Below, piece after piece: positions 46,575 through 56,768 of a stretch of 64,000 nucleotides of DNA. The stretch lies in contig JAVSLW010000024.1 in the NCBI GenBank assembly GCA_039666455.1, forward strand, positions 56,469 through 120,468, written 5' to 3'. The position numbers were made by a program, and so were the translations under genes. The stretch comes from Methanobacterium sp. (GTDB lineage: Archaea; Methanobacteriota; Methanobacteria; Methanobacteriales; Methanobacteriaceae). How positions within the stretch are numbered: position 1 is the stretch's first letter; each line of letters opens with the position of its first letter. The notes beneath the pieces were generated by a model. That model saw nothing but the letters and a program-made list of their open reading frames with translations, searched no databases and had not been told where the DNA came from.

Positions 46575-47561
46575 TTATTTCTGCAACCCGCAGAGCTTCC
46601 TGAGTTTAGTACCAACTTCTTCAATTTGAAGTTCGTCTTCCATGGCTCTCATTCTCTTAAGCATTGGTGCTCCCGCTTGGTTTTCAAGGCTCCACTCTTT
46701 GGTGAACTTACCCTTCTGGATTTCTTTAAGTATTTCTTTCATGGCTTTCCTGGATTCTTCGGTTATTATTCTCTCTCTTCTGGTGAGTCCTCCAAATTCT
46801 GCAGTGTTACTTACATCATGCCACATCCCAGCAAAACCCTTTTCATATATGAGGTCTATTATAAGCTTTAATTCATGACAGGTTTCAAAGTAAGCAATTT
46901 CTGGCTGGTATCCTGCTTCAACAAGGGTCTGGAACCCTGCTTTTATAAGTTCTGTTGCCCCTCCACAGAGTACTGCCTGTTCCCCGAATAAATCAGTTTC
47001 AGTTTCTTCTTTAAAGGTTGTCTCAAGAACTCCTGCTCTTGTAAGGCCTGATCCTTTTGCCATTGCAAGTACGATTTTTTTGGCGTTTCCTGTGTAGTCC
47101 TGCTGGACAGCTACAAGTCCTGGAACTCCAAATCCATCTTCATACTGCCTTCTAACAGTTGCACCCGGTGCTTTTGGTGCTACCATTGCAACGTTAACAT
47201 TTTCAGGCGGTTTAATGTAACCATAGTGTATATTGTATCCATGTGAGAATGTAAGGGTGTTGCCTTCTTTTAAATTTTCTTTAATTGAATTTTCATAGAC
47301 ATCTGCCTGAATTTCATCAGGAATTAGTATGTGGATAACATCAGCTTTTTTAGCGGCCTCTTCAACACGTAAAACTTTTAGTCCATGACCTTTTGCTTCA
47401 TTCCATGATGAACTACCTTCTCTAAGTCCTACAACAACATTTAATCCACTTTCAGACATATTTCTTGCCTGGGCCATTCCCTGGCTTCCGTAACCTATAA
47501 CTGCAACTGTTTTATCATTTAAAACGTCTAAATCCACGTCTTTTTCATAATGTATGTTCAT
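46575..47561 (-). CDS. ilvC: Ketol-acid reductoisomerase
   Basis: 328 residues, class I. The NADP motif is [20 protein letters not shown] (about 19-38). [51 protein letters not shown] and [18 protein letters not shown] contain the Mg-binding Asp and Glu residues. It converts acetolactate and acetohydroxybutyrate to dihydroxy acids. Third gene of ilvB-ilvN-ilvC. Confidence 0.97.
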   Translation of the reverse strand: MNIHYEKDVDLDVLNDKTVAVIGYGSQGMAQARNMSESGLNVVVGLREGSSSWNEAKGHGLKVLRVEEAAKKADVIHILIPDEIQADVYENSIKENLKEGNTLTFSHGYNIHYGYIKPPENVNVAMVAPKAPGATVRRQYEDGFGVPGLVAVQQDYTGNAKKIVLAMAKGSGLTRAGVLETTFKEETETDLFGEQAVLCGGATELIKAGFQTLVEAGYQPEIAYFETCHELKLIIDLIYEKGFAGMWHDVSNTAEFGGLTRRERIITEESRKAMKEILKEIQKGKFTKEWSLENQAGAPMLKRMRAMEDELQIEEVGTKLRKLCGLQK

Positions 47562-47596
47562 ATAATGCCTCCAGAATCTTTAAATAAAATAAAAAA

Positions 47597-48097
47597 TTAA
47601 ATTGTTTTAATTCCTCGGGACATTGCTGTAGGTCCAGTTCTTGCAATTTCCTTTATTCCAAAGGCTTTAACAAGGTCAATAAGGGCGTCAATCTTATCAG
47701 ATTTGCCTGTAATTTCTACAGTCAATGTTTCTGGACTTACATCAATTACTCTACCTCTGAAGATGTTTATATATTGAATAACTTCAGATCTAACTTTTTC
47801 TGTAGGTGAATGAACTTTAATAAGGCAAAGTTCTCTTTTTACAGTGTTTTCAGGTTCAAGATCCCTTACTTTAATGACTTCAATTAGTTTATTTAACTGC
47901 TTGGTAATCTGCTCCAGAATCTTTTCGTCGCCTTTTGCAATTATTGTCATTCTGGCAACGCCTTTCTGCTCTGAAGTTCCCACAGTGATACTTTCTATGT
48001 TGAATCCTCTTCTTGTAAAAAGTCCTGCAACTCTTTGAAGCACACCAGGCTTGTGAAGTACAAGCGCACTTATTATATGGGTTCTTTGCTCGTCCAT
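47597..48097 (-). CDS. ilvN: Acetolactate synthase small (regulatory) subunit
   Basis: 166 residues from ATG 48097, supported by AGGTGATT upstream; longer in-frame starts lie inside ilvB. The ACT domain begins [20 protein letters not shown], then [15 protein letters not shown]; the C-terminal domain includes [13 protein letters not shown]. It activates the large subunit and gives valine feedback. It starts one base after the ilvB stop. Confidence 0.95.
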   Translation of the reverse strand: MDEQRTHIISALVLHKPGVLQRVAGLFTRRGFNIESITVGTSEQKGVARMTIIAKGDEKILEQITKQLNKLIEVIKVRDLEPENTVKRELCLIKVHSPTEKVRSEVIQYINIFRGRVIDVSPETLTVEITGKSDKIDALIDLVKAFGIKEIARTGPTAMSRGIKTI

Positions 48098-48098
48098 C

Positions 48099-49826
48099 TT
48101 AATCACCTGACCTCTCATCTTCTTCAGGATAGATAACTCCTTCCATTGCCTCAACCTTATATTCTCCTACCATTTCTGTAAGTCGGCGCCCTGGAGGTAC
48201 CATCGGGAGAATTTCTTCAGGATCAATTATAACATCGATCAATGTTGGTTCTCCTGAATTAATGGCATTTTGCAGTGTTTCGCGCATTTCCCCTGGTCTT
48301 TCTACACGTTCTGCGTTAACTCCAAATGCTTCTGCAAGCTTTACAAAGTCAGGAACTTCTCCTAAATGTGTGTGCGAAAATCTCTTTTCATAGAAGAGGT
48401 TCTGCCATTGTGCAACCATTCCCAGGTACCTGTTATCTAAAACACAAACTACTACTGGTATATCGTATTCTTTTATGGTTGCAAGGTCCTGTGATACCAT
48501 AAGGAATCCTCCATCCCCACAAACAGCAACAACATCGTTTTCAGGCATTGCAACTTTAGCTCCCATCGCTGCAGGGAATCCGAATCCCATGGTTCCAAGC
48601 CCTCCTGAAGATAAAAAGGTCCGAGGTTTCTTTGAAAGGAAATAATGAGCCATCCACATCTGATTTTGACCAACATCAGTTGTCATAATGGTGTCTTCAT
48701 CAACTGCTGCCATTATTTCTTTTATAACCTGCTGCGGCTTTAATGGAATATCATCAAATGAAGTTCGGGGAACAGTGGACATTTTAAACTTCTTAAGGTG
48801 ATTGGCCCATTCTCCACTGGCTCTTACTCTGGATTTGGAGAGGGCTTTAACCAGGTTTGATAAAATGATCCTGGCATCTCCAACAATAGGGATATCTACA
48901 TCTACATTTTTCCCAATTTCAGCAGGATCAATATCTATATGGATTATTTTAGCATTCTTTGCAAATTCATCTATTTTTCCAGTTGTCCTATCTGAAAATC
49001 TGCATCCAACAGCTATTAAGCAATCACAGTCATCAACTGCAAAATTAGCAGGTTTTCTACCGTGCATTCCAAGCATTCCAAGTGCTAATTCATGATCTTC
49101 AGGAAAAGACCCTTTACCCAGAAGTGTAGTTGTAACCGGTGCTTCTATAATTTCTGCAAGCTTTGAAAGTTCTTCTGAAGAACTTGAAGAGATTACTCCA
49201 CCACCTGCAAGTATAACAGGCTTTTTAGCACTCTGGATCAGGCTTACAGCTTTTTTAATCTGTAATGGGTGTCCTTTCAGTGTTGGTTTGTAGCCAGGTA
49301 AATCAATTTTAATGTTTTCTTCAAATTCCAGTTCATGCTCCTGGGCATCTTTTGTTAGATCTATAACCACCGGTCCTGGCCGCCCAGTTCCTGCAATATA
49401 GAATGATGATTTAACGGTTTCAGGTATTTCTTCAGCTAAAAGTGGCTGGAAGTTGTGTTTGGTAATGGGCATGGTCATTCCAATGGTGTCCACTTCCTGG
49501 AATGCGTCATTACCAATAAGCCAGGACGGGACCTGTCCAGCAATGGCCACAATAGGCGAAGAATCCATATAAGCTGTTGCAATTCCAGTTACCAGGTTTG
49601 TTGCTCCTGGACCTGATGTTGCAATACATACGCCTACCTTTCCTGATGCTCTCGCATATCCGTCTGCAGCGTGGGCTGCACACTGTTCATGTCTTACTAA
49701 AATGTGTTTTAAGTCAGAATCGTAAATCATATCGTATAATGGAAGAACCTGCCCTCCAGGATATCCAAATACAACGTCTACTCCCTGATCTTTTAGTGAT
49801 TTAATTAGCGCTTCGCCGCCTCTCAT
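48099..49826 (-). CDS. ilvB: Acetolactate synthase large (catalytic) subunit
   Basis: 575 residues. ThDP-dependent enzyme: [14 protein letters not shown] with catalytic Glu in [20 protein letters not shown] (about 41-60), [19 protein letters not shown], and the ThDP-binding [20 protein letters not shown] ending in [10 protein letters not shown] (about 436-470). It makes acetolactate or acetohydroxybutyrate, the first step of branched-chain amino acid synthesis. First gene of ilvBNC. Confidence 0.97.
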   Translation of the reverse strand: MRGGEALIKSLKDQGVDVVFGYPGGQVLPLYDMIYDSDLKHILVRHEQCAAHAADGYARASGKVGVCIATSGPGATNLVTGIATAYMDSSPIVAIAGQVPSWLIGNDAFQEVDTIGMTMPITKHNFQPLLAEEIPETVKSSFYIAGTGRPGPVVIDLTKDAQEHELEFEENIKIDLPGYKPTLKGHPLQIKKAVSLIQSAKKPVILAGGGVISSSSSEELSKLAEIIEAPVTTTLLGKGSFPEDHELALGMLGMHGRKPANFAVDDCDCLIAVGCRFSDRTTGKIDEFAKNAKIIHIDIDPAEIGKNVDVDIPIVGDARIILSNLVKALSKSRVRASGEWANHLKKFKMSTVPRTSFDDIPLKPQQVIKEIMAAVDEDTIMTTDVGQNQMWMAHYFLSKKPRTFLSSGGLGTMGFGFPAAMGAKVAMPENDVVAVCGDGGFLMVSQDLATIKEYDIPVVVCVLDNRYLGMVAQWQNLFYEKRFSHTHLGEVPDFVKLAEAFGVNAERVERPGEMRETLQNAINSGEPTLIDVIIDPEEILPMVPPGRRLTEMVGEYKVEAMEGVIYPEEDERSGD

Positions 49827-49928
49827 AAAAACACCTTAATTTTAATTTTTCCTATACTTTTTCTATCACCAAAGCATATGAATATCTATTTCGTTCATTA
49901 GAATATATATTGTTGGTGACATATTAAA

Positions 49929-49949
49929 ATCATGATGCTGTTTCATGAT
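49929..49949. promoter_or_regulatory. Inverted repeat in the ilvB promoter
   Basis: ATCATGA and TCATGAT are seven-base inverted arms separated by seven bases. On the minus strand a TATA element (CTATATATAAAG, 49965-49954) lies directly upstream, so the repeat covers the likely transcript start of ilvBNC. Operator role inferred. Confidence 0.5.
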
Positions 49950-50278
49950 TTAACTTTATATATAGTTGTTTTATATTTCTATTCAGTGATTTATAGTTTT
50001 ATTACAGAAAATCATGATCTATTTTATAGCTAACCTGGTGGAAGAATTAGATATCGGTGCACACGGCTGAGGCGGCTTATTCACGTTAAATGTTATTATG
50101 GATACAGTTATGACCTCAAAAATCTAAAAAAATTTAAAATTAAATTCAGGGGATAAGCGCAAATAGTAAAAAATAACAGTAACTATAATATTAAGGAGTT
50201 AACTGACAGTATAGATATGAATACAGCTTGTTTAGCATATTCAAATTTCAATTAGATGGGAATTAAAGAGAAAAGCAC

Positions 50279-50605
50279 ATGATCGATGGGAGATTAAGGA
50301 ATTCAGGCATTGATATCACTGGAGATGTGCCATGGGGACACACTTCTGCCAGTTTTATCAGACAAAAGAAGATTTAATTGATGTTCTCATCCCTTACTTT
50401 AAAGCAGGGCTTGAAAACAACGAATTTTGTATGTGGATCACTTCAGAACCTCTTTTTAAAAAGGAAGCAAAAAAAAAAGCACTGCAAAAGGCAGTTACTA
50501 AGTGCGAACACTTTTTGGCTTGAAAAAGAAAACTGGACGGATTTTGTTGACTATGAGGAAAAAGTTGATGGTGTCGTAGGCAAATATCAGTATAGAAAAT
50601 ATTAA
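50279..50605 (+). pseudogene. MEDS-domain sensor remnant
   Basis: From ATG 50279 the frame reads LRNSGIDITGDVPWG, loses one base near 50336, continues as THFCQFYQTKEDLIDVLIPY then FKAGLENNEFCMWITSEPLF, and shifts again near 50515 to WTDFVDYEEKVDGVVGKYQY. These are the opening and a later part of the MEDS sensory domain used by methanogen histidine kinases, with the middle shortened and no kinase domain. The region 49950-50278 upstream shows nothing recognisable. Confidence 0.8.
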
Positions 50606-50622
50606 TTTATATTAATTTAAAA

Positions 50623-51051
50623 TTATTTTGATTTAAAGTGATCTAATGTAATGAAATCAGTACTATTCAGTTCATTTATATTAATATAGCGAAAAGATTG
50701 AGGGGCTACGAAATTAGGGATAATACTTGCTGGATCAATTGGATCATTAAATATTTCGAATTCATTTATTTCAATTGCATAGCCTTTTTCTTTATTTCTA
50801 AAATAATCGAAGAATTCATCTTCTGCAATGCCTGAATATTCTTTAAAATTTTCCCAAAGATTTTCAGGATGATCTTCTATTATCTTTTCGATCTTAAAAA
50901 ATCCTACAATTTTTTTAACAGGAGAAGTGGAGTATATATAAGCTTCTTTAAGGCATTTTTTACGGAATCCTGTCTTTCTGAATTCATATTTCTTATTTCC
51001 TTTTTTAATTTCCTCAACATATTTTGGCTTAATTGACAGTAAAACGTTCAT
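50623..51051 (-). CDS. ASCH-domain protein
   Basis: 142 residues from ATG 51051; GTG 51060 is an in-frame alternative, and GGAGAG lies about eight bases before the ATG. MNVLLSIKPKYVEEIKKGNK then KYEFRKTGF is the ASCH signature opening, followed by YIYSTSPVKKIVGFFKI. ASCH domains share a fold with PUA and EVE and bind RNA or nucleotides; some are nucleases. The gene overlaps the end of the upstream PIN-fusion gene, so the two are coupled. Confidence 0.8.
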   Translation of the reverse strand: MNVLLSIKPKYVEEIKKGNKKYEFRKTGFRKKCLKEAYIYSTSPVKKIVGFFKIEKIIEDHPENLWENFKEYSGIAEDEFFDYFRNKEKGYAIEINEFEIFNDPIDPASIIPNFVAPQSFRYININELNSTDFITLDHFKSK

Positions 51052-52519
51052 CAATTGCACTCTCCTTTTTTAATAAAAGATATTGCTCATACGTAATTTC
51101 TTGTATAGATTGAGGGGCAGCTCTTAAAATGCCTTGTTCTATTAATTCATTTAATTTTAATGGTTTAGGTAAATAAGTGCTAAGTGTAAATAAGATTACT
51201 GTTGTAGGTTTTTGAGCAAATTCATCAATCTCTTTTTTTGAATATACCGTTCTTTTACCAACATATTCAAGTATTTCACTTGGATCATTAAGATCTGCAA
51301 TTACTTTTTCTATAACTCCTAAACATGTAACTCTTTGATTGGGTCTTGAGTGATAGAAAATAACTATATCTCCTGGTGACATTTTTTTAATTTGAGAGTG
51401 GCTAAGATAAGCTTTTTTAATGGTATTTCCTTCAGCGATAAGTTCATTTGCACATTCTAATAATGTTATTTGCCTATCTTTATCTATAAACAGTCTATCA
51501 TGATACATAGGAATTATAGGTACAATAAACTTCTTTGTCGCTTCTCCATCATAAAAAGTGGGGTAAAAGTATTTCGATATTTCTACAGAATTAAATTTTT
51601 CGAGTTTATTTTTGTTAGGGAAAAGTTCCTTAACAAAAATATCTTCTCCCCTTTTATTCTTTCCAACATTAATAAATCCATATTCTTCAATTAAATCAAC
51701 TAAATAATCAGAAGGCTGACTAAAATGAGTTAAATATATCTCTTTAAGCCCATTTATTATTGAATATTCCACAGAAAGCCGTATAAACAGCTCTCCGATC
51801 TTATTTCCAACACTTGAAACTTTAAGAGTGGCGATTTTTAGTCTGTTCTTTGCAGGTAAAATTTCACCAGCATCAATAGGCTCATTTTCAACTTTATAGA
51901 TTAAAGCAGCACCTATAGAACCATCGTGCTCATAGTAAACAAAACAATCCCTACCTTGTCTACAAATTTTATTCCACCACTCCTCAAATTCATCATACTC
52001 TTCTTTAAGGGAATCAAAAATTGTATCTTCAAGATCTAAATTATAAACTTTTTCTTTCTTTATAGGTGGGGGATGTGAAGGATCTCTTCTGTAAGAAAAA
52101 ATTTTAAGGGCATCATCAATGGATAGTACTCTATCCTCTATACCTAAATTAAAGGCTTTTTTATGTATCCCTTTATCTTCAGTAAGGAGAAAGCTAACCT
52201 CATTTTTATAAACAGAATAAAGGATAATGTTATCTACATAATCATGTTCATTTGAAGGCTTTTTTACAATATCTAAAAAATTATTGTCTTTTACTGGATT
52301 AGAAGGGTTAATTAAGACGGAGTATGTTTTAATTTTAGATGAAATAATGTTTTTTCTATCTTCATCTTGATCTCTTTTTATCTCATTGATAGATTCTGGA
52401 TGAATTATAATTTTCTGTTCAGAATCATTTAAAACTCCAAGAAGTTTTTGTAAATTATCTGAAATGACTTCGTGATTTTCACGGTAGATAAATATATTTG
52501 TATCAATGAGAATGCGCAT
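51029..52519 (-). CDS. PIN-domain protein fused to GNAT-like and EVE/ASCH-like regions
   Basis: 496 residues from ATG 52519 (GGTGAT just before it). The N-terminal PIN domain has ILIDTNIFIYRE (3-14), Glu in HPESINEIKR, and Asp in DYVDNIILYS and LLTEDKGIHKKA (about 90-120). Residues about 175-310 look like a GNAT acetyltransferase (FVYYEHDGSIGAALIYKVEN, KIATLKVSSVGNKIGELFIR, IYLTHFSQPSDYLVDLIEEY). Residues about 345-480 (KKMSPGDIVIFYHSRPNQRV, CLGVIEKVI) resemble an EVE/ASCH RNA-binding fold. A coupled ASCH gene follows. Possibly a ribonuclease-based stress or toxin-antitoxin device; not verified. Confidence 0.75.
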   Translation of the reverse strand: MRILIDTNIFIYRENHEVISDNLQKLLGVLNDSEQKIIIHPESINEIKRDQDEDRKNIISSKIKTYSVLINPSNPVKDNNFLDIVKKPSNEHDYVDNIILYSVYKNEVSFLLTEDKGIHKKAFNLGIEDRVLSIDDALKIFSYRRDPSHPPPIKKEKVYNLDLEDTIFDSLKEEYDEFEEWWNKICRQGRDCFVYYEHDGSIGAALIYKVENEPIDAGEILPAKNRLKIATLKVSSVGNKIGELFIRLSVEYSIINGLKEIYLTHFSQPSDYLVDLIEEYGFINVGKNKRGEDIFVKELFPNKNKLEKFNSVEISKYFYPTFYDGEATKKFIVPIIPMYHDRLFIDKDRQITLLECANELIAEGNTIKKAYLSHSQIKKMSPGDIVIFYHSRPNQRVTCLGVIEKVIADLNDPSEILEYVGKRTVYSKKEIDEFAQKPTTVILFTLSTYLPKPLKLNELIEQGILRAAPQSIQEITYEQYLLLKKESAIDERFTVN

Positions 52520-52968
52520 TTCATCACCCAATCATTATAATATCAATTTTCATGCCAATATTTTTAATGAATATTACAAATAAATAGTTTTCTTTTTAAC
52601 TTCTATGATACCATAATTTAAAAAAATAGTTTAAATTATTTAATTAACATACGATGTTTATAAAAGATTAGTTGAGAAAATTTACTTTCATATTAAAGAG
52701 ATTTTTGAAAAACCTGTAAAAATTCGTAAAATTTTTGCGGCCCGAAAAATCATAGATTTTCGACGCCTCTAAAATAGGGAGAGGATAAGATTTATAATCC
52801 GATTATTACTATGGAATAACCGTCTTAAAACATTTATTTTCCTTAAAAAAGATACCCAAATTATTTAATGAAATCATAAAACTATTAAAAATAATCATAA
52901 CAATCAAAAAACAGAGGCATCAAAAATCCTCTAAAAACATAAATTAAAATAAAAAGGAGAATTATTAT
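52520..52968. other. Intergenic region with a short palindrome
   Basis: About 450 AT-rich bases. CGAAAAATC-ATA-GATTTTCG (52743-52762) belongs to the AAAATC-NNN-GATTTT hairpin family. A further AAAAATT / AATTTTT pair lies just before it (about 52718-52736). GGAG at 52953-52956 is the purD ribosome-binding site. No gene recognised. Confidence 0.5.
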
Positions 52969-54279
52969 ATGAAAATACTTGTAGTGGGAACAGGAGCAAG
53001 GGAACATGCAATCTGTAAGGCAATAGATGGAAACGCTGAATTATATTCAATTATGAGCAATAAAAACCCTGGAATAGCCCGAATATCCAGATACCAGATT
53101 TCAGATGAAAATGATATTGAAAGGGTCATGAAGTTTGCAGAAGATACTAACATTGATATAGCTGTAATTGGTCCTGAAGCACCTCTTGAAAAAGGTATTG
53201 TGGATGCACTGGAGGGTGCAGGAGTTGGATGTGTTGGTCCTACCAGAGAAGCTGCTAAAATCGAAACAGATAAGGTTTTTATGAGAAACCTCTTTGAAAA
53301 TTACAAAATAGACGGCTCTCTTGTCTACAGGGTGTTCGATAACTACGATGATATCAGTGATTTTATCGATGACTTTGGTGGGGATGTCGTAATCAAACCA
53401 GTGGGTTTAACCGGTGGAAAAGGTGTTAAAATTATGGGGGAGCAATTAAAAGATGCTGAAGAAGCTAAAAAATACTCTAAAGAAATAATAGACACTAAAA
53501 TGGGCGGACATGCCAAAGTAGTGATTGAAGAAAGAGCTATTGGAGAAGAATTCACTGTTCAGGCATTTGTAGACGGTAAAAACGTTACTCCTATGCCTGC
53601 GGTTCAGGATCATCCCTATGCATTTGAAGGTGATGAGGGACCTATCACCGGAGGAATGGGTTCTTATTCAGATAAAGGAGGATTACTCCCATTTTTAGAT
53701 CAAAATAGCTATGATAAATCAGTTAAAATAATGAAAGATACAGTTAAGGCTATTAATAAAGAAGCTGGACCTTACAGGGGATTTTTATACGGACAGTTCA
53801 TGTTATGCCGGGACGGCCCAAAACTAATTGAATACAACGCAAGATTTGGAGATCCTGAAGCTATGAATGTTTTAAAGCTCCTTAAAACAAATTTTGTGGA
53901 TATTTGCGAGGGTATTGTTGATGGAAACCTTAAAGGAGCTAAATTTGCTGATAAGGCCACCGTTTGCAAGTATATAGTTCCAGAGGGTTATCCTGGAAAC
54001 GCTGTTCCAGATCAGCTTATAGATGTTAATGAAGCTAAGATCGATGAGATAGGCGCACAGGTTTACTATGCTGCTGTTAATGAAAAGAAGGGGAAGGTCT
54101 ACACATCATCTTCAAGAGCTTTAGGTATAGTTTCTACCGGTGAAACAATTGAAGAAGCTGAAATGATCTGTGAAAACGCTACAAAATATGTGAAAGGTAA
54201 TGTTTATCATCGAAGGGATGTTGGAACCCGTGATCTTATACAGAAAAGAATTAACCATATGAGAGAACTTAAAAAATAA
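52969..54279 (+). CDS. purD: Phosphoribosylamine-glycine ligase
   Basis: 436 residues. [19 protein letters not shown] (1-19), [18 protein letters not shown], then the ATP-grasp core [18 protein letters not shown] (about 141-158), [20 protein letters not shown], and [20 protein letters not shown] with metal-binding Glu/Asn (about 285-304). It makes glycinamide ribonucleotide in purine synthesis. Full length; start and GGAG site clear. Confidence 0.96.
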   Translation: MKILVVGTGAREHAICKAIDGNAELYSIMSNKNPGIARISRYQISDENDIERVMKFAEDTNIDIAVIGPEAPLEKGIVDALEGAGVGCVGPTREAAKIETDKVFMRNLFENYKIDGSLVYRVFDNYDDISDFIDDFGGDVVIKPVGLTGGKGVKIMGEQLKDAEEAKKYSKEIIDTKMGGHAKVVIEERAIGEEFTVQAFVDGKNVTPMPAVQDHPYAFEGDEGPITGGMGSYSDKGGLLPFLDQNSYDKSVKIMKDTVKAINKEAGPYRGFLYGQFMLCRDGPKLIEYNARFGDPEAMNVLKLLKTNFVDICEGIVDGNLKGAKFADKATVCKYIVPEGYPGNAVPDQLIDVNEAKIDEIGAQVYYAAVNEKKGKVYTSSSRALGIVSTGETIEEAEMICENATKYVKGNVYHRRDVGTRDLIQKRINHMRELKK

Positions 54280-54371
54280 GATTCTTTTTATGGAAAAAAT
54301 TGATATATTATGTTTTAAATAATCTTTTCTTTGACTATTAAATCCAGCTATGAAAATTTTGGAGTGAAATA

Positions 54372-55274
54372 ATGAAACATCTTTTATCAATGGAAGATGC
54401 CAGACACCATGTAGATGAAATACTGGATCTTTCAGGGAAGTTTAAAAGGCAGGAAATTCCTGGAGAGCCTTTAGCTAAAAAAACGCTGGCTATGGTGTTT
54501 GAAAAGGCTTCAACAAGAACAAGGATCTCTTTTGAAGTTGGAATGTACCAGCTTGGTGGAAACGCACTTTATTTATCAAAGGATGACCTTCAGCTTGGAC
54601 GCGGTGAAATAATAGAAGATACTGCAAAAGCAATGAGCCGCTATGTTGATGGTGTGATGATCAGGGCCAGGGAACACCAGGATGTTTTAGAATTTTCAAA
54701 GTACTCTGACGTACCTGTTATTAACGGACTTACAAACTTAGAACATCCATGCCAGGCGTTTGCTGACCTTTTAACCATAAAAGAAAAGAAAAATAGTTTC
54801 AATGTTAAATTAGCTTTTGTTGGGGATGGAAACAACGTATGCAACTCTCTTCTTCTTGCTTCAGCCTTTGTGGGTATGGATATGAATGTTGTATGCCCTC
54901 CAGGTTATGAACCCCATGCCCAAATATTCAAAAAGGCAAAAAAATACGCTGAAGATACTGGAGCAGAGCTTAAAATAATAAATAATGCTGAAGAAGGTGT
55001 TGAAGGTGCCCAGGTAATTTACACTGATGTATGGGTTAGTATGGGTGATGAAAAAGAAGCTTCAAAGCGAATAAATGATTTAAAAGCCTATCAGGTAAAT
55101 AAAACTCTCATGGAAAATGCAGATGCAGATGCCATGATTATGCATTGTTTACCTGCAGTTAGGGGTCAGGAAATAACTGCAGAAATGATAAATTCAAATC
55201 AGTCTGCAATATGGGATCAGGCTGAAAACAGACTGCATGCACAAAAAGCAGTGCTTTACAAGCTTCTTAAATAA
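54372..55274 (+). CDS. argF: Ornithine carbamoyltransferase
   Basis: 300 residues. The carbamoyl-phosphate motif [20 protein letters not shown] (about 43-62), [25 protein letters not shown] (HPxQ), [18 protein letters not shown] (about 153-170) and [16 protein letters not shown] (HCLP) are all present. It forms citrulline from ornithine and carbamoyl phosphate in arginine synthesis. GGAGTGAAATA precedes the ATG. Confidence 0.96.
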   Translation: MKHLLSMEDARHHVDEILDLSGKFKRQEIPGEPLAKKTLAMVFEKASTRTRISFEVGMYQLGGNALYLSKDDLQLGRGEIIEDTAKAMSRYVDGVMIRAREHQDVLEFSKYSDVPVINGLTNLEHPCQAFADLLTIKEKKNSFNVKLAFVGDGNNVCNSLLLASAFVGMDMNVVCPPGYEPHAQIFKKAKKYAEDTGAELKIINNAEEGVEGAQVIYTDVWVSMGDEKEASKRINDLKAYQVNKTLMENADADAMIMHCLPAVRGQEITAEMINSNQSAIWDQAENRLHAQKAVLYKLLK

Positions 55275-55295
55275 TAAAGCTTTAGTTTTGTGCTT

Positions 55296-55466
55296 CTATT
55301 TGCAAAACTCAGAAACAATTAGTACTGCTGTTAAAAAAATCCCCGTAAATAATCCCCTTTCAACAGACTCTTTTAAGGGTAGCTTCTCTACATAGTATTC
55401 AACGGCAGTAAAAGCTAAAAACGCCCCAGTAAATAGAACAACTCTCGTGATAACAAATTCCGGCAT
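55296..55466 (-). CDS. Small membrane protein beside the C39 locus
   Basis: 56 residues, not long enough to stand out among the many chance frames but well supported: GGAGG lies six bases before ATG 55466. Two hydrophobic segments (VVLFTGAFLAFTAVEYYV and LFTGIFLTAVLIVSEF) flank a short charged loop KLPLKESVERG. It begins 12 bases after the end of the broken C39 copy on the same strand. Small two-helix proteins next to bacteriocin genes are often immunity proteins; that is inference here. Confidence 0.7.
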   Translation of the reverse strand: MPEFVITRVVLFTGAFLAFTAVEYYVEKLPLKESVERGLFTGIFLTAVLIVSEFCK

Positions 55467-55478
55467 AATGATCCTCCA

Positions 55479-56078
55479 TTAAAAAACTGAATCTTTGAAA
55501 ACCAAAGGTTTTAAATGCTGAACACTGTCAAAAATCGTAGATTTTTGATTGCCGGGAAATGTATTTCCCCGGCCACAAATCGAAGCCCTCGAAAACAAAG
55601 TTTTAGGGGCATCAAAATTCGAAGAATTTTGAAAGCCCCCAAACACAGAGTGTTCGTTGCTCATTTCAATGTTTCCAAGTGATGGGTCAGCAAGGTAAAC
55701 GCTTTCATTGCTTATTTTTCTGATTACACTGTAATGGCATTGGCCATCCAGTATAATGTACACAATGTTGTTGGGTTTAAGATCATCAACTGATAATCTC
55801 ATCCCCACTGTATTTACGCCTTTTGCTTTCGTTACTTCTGATAATCCGTGCATTGTTGTCCCTGATGTATCTGTGCCAGCAAGAACTATCAGTTCCTGCT
55901 CTGTTACACTGATGCCAATGTTCTGCAGCACTGTTGCAAGCGCTGTTGGTCCGCAGCTGTAATCACGGGTTTGTATCACTATTCCACTTGTATCCTTTTG
56001 TGGAGTTGTAACAGTGTCATTCTCTGGATTAATATTTAAATCCTGCGTATCTGTTATCTGGTCGTTTGCTGAAGTCAC
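55479..56078 (-). pseudogene. C39 peptidase copy, truncated at both ends
   Basis: The longest frame (199 codons, GTG 56078) retains the C39 core: Cys in TRDYSCGPTALATVLQ, His in GQCHYSVIRK and Asp in LADPSLGN. It lacks the signal peptide and N-terminal linker (an in-frame TAA lies at about 56102-56100). After SLGNIEMS the sequence diverges from the other copies into palindromic repeats (55528-55639) that encode an unrelated tail, so the leader-like motif and cargo are lost. It may be a dead duplicate of the gene at 56769-57997. Confidence 0.85.
55528..55639. repeat. Three consecutive short palindromes
   Basis: TCAAAAATC-GTA-GATTTTTGA (55528-55548), GCCGGGAAAT / ATTTCCCCGGC (55551-55573), and TCAAAATTC-GAA-GAATTTTGA with outer GGGGC/GCCCC arms (55606-55639). 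They interrupt the 3' part of the broken C39 copy. The last shares TTTTAGGGGCA and its hairpin with a segment inside the secreted transglutaminase gene at 33619. Confidence 0.75.
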
Positions 56079-56252
56079 AGAATCATTATTTTCTGTTGTA
56101 TGTTAGTTGGAAACTTTTTTTCAGTTCATTTAAACATCAAATCAGATAAAAATTCAAATAATATCCAAAGTATTGAAAATAGAACTTCAATGTGGAGTCC
56201 TATAATTAAACCCTTTCTAATAAACTTTTTTAAGTAGATGCCTTTCAAGGTT

Positions 56253-56672
56253 TCAATTAGATTCAGTCTTAGATTGCGTCGGTCTTTGCATATTGTACCA
56301 CCAATTCATAAGAAGTGTAATTACAAATCCCATAATAAACGCAAGTAATATACTGCTAAACTCCAGGAGTATCGGCACCATTGGCAGTGGAAGCAGAACT
56401 TCAATGCGTGGCACTCCTAAAATACCAATTACAACTCTGTCATATACAATAATAAATGAAACCAGCAGCAATAAAAAGCCTATAAATCCAACTAGCCACC
56501 CACCGAACATCCATTCATAGACGATACCCCTGAATTTTACCCATGATGAAAAACATTTTTTAATCATTAATACTCCAATTTGCTCTCCTAAAAACATTGG
56601 AATAATTATATTTAGGAATAGAGAAAGTGCACCAATTATCAATAGATAGATTAAGTCCCATATGTATTCCAT
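56253..56672 (-). CDS. Four-helix membrane protein beside the C39-cargo gene
   Basis: 139 residues from ATG 56672; GGAGG (56685-56681) lies eight bases before. Upstream in-frame starts to 56702 have no ribosome-binding site. About four hydrophobic segments: WDLIYLLIIGALSLFLNIII, WLVGFIGFLLLLVSFIIVY, IEVLLPLPMVPILLEFSSIL and LLAFIMGFVITLLMNWW. No family recognised. It starts about 100 bases after the cargo gene ends, same strand, so it may provide immunity to, or export of, the encoded peptide. Confidence 0.72.
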   Translation of the reverse strand: MEYIWDLIYLLIIGALSLFLNIIIPMFLGEQIGVLMIKKCFSSWVKFRGIVYEWMFGGWLVGFIGFLLLLVSFIIVYDRVVIGILGVPRIEVLLPLPMVPILLEFSSILLAFIMGFVITLLMNWWYNMQRPTQSKTESN

Positions 56673-56768
56673 ATTCTCATCCTCCATTTCGAATTTTTTC
56701 ACAACTATGTTTTATGTTTTCACAGGGAGCTTTGCAAAACTCCCTGTGGAATTAAATAATGTTTACAC

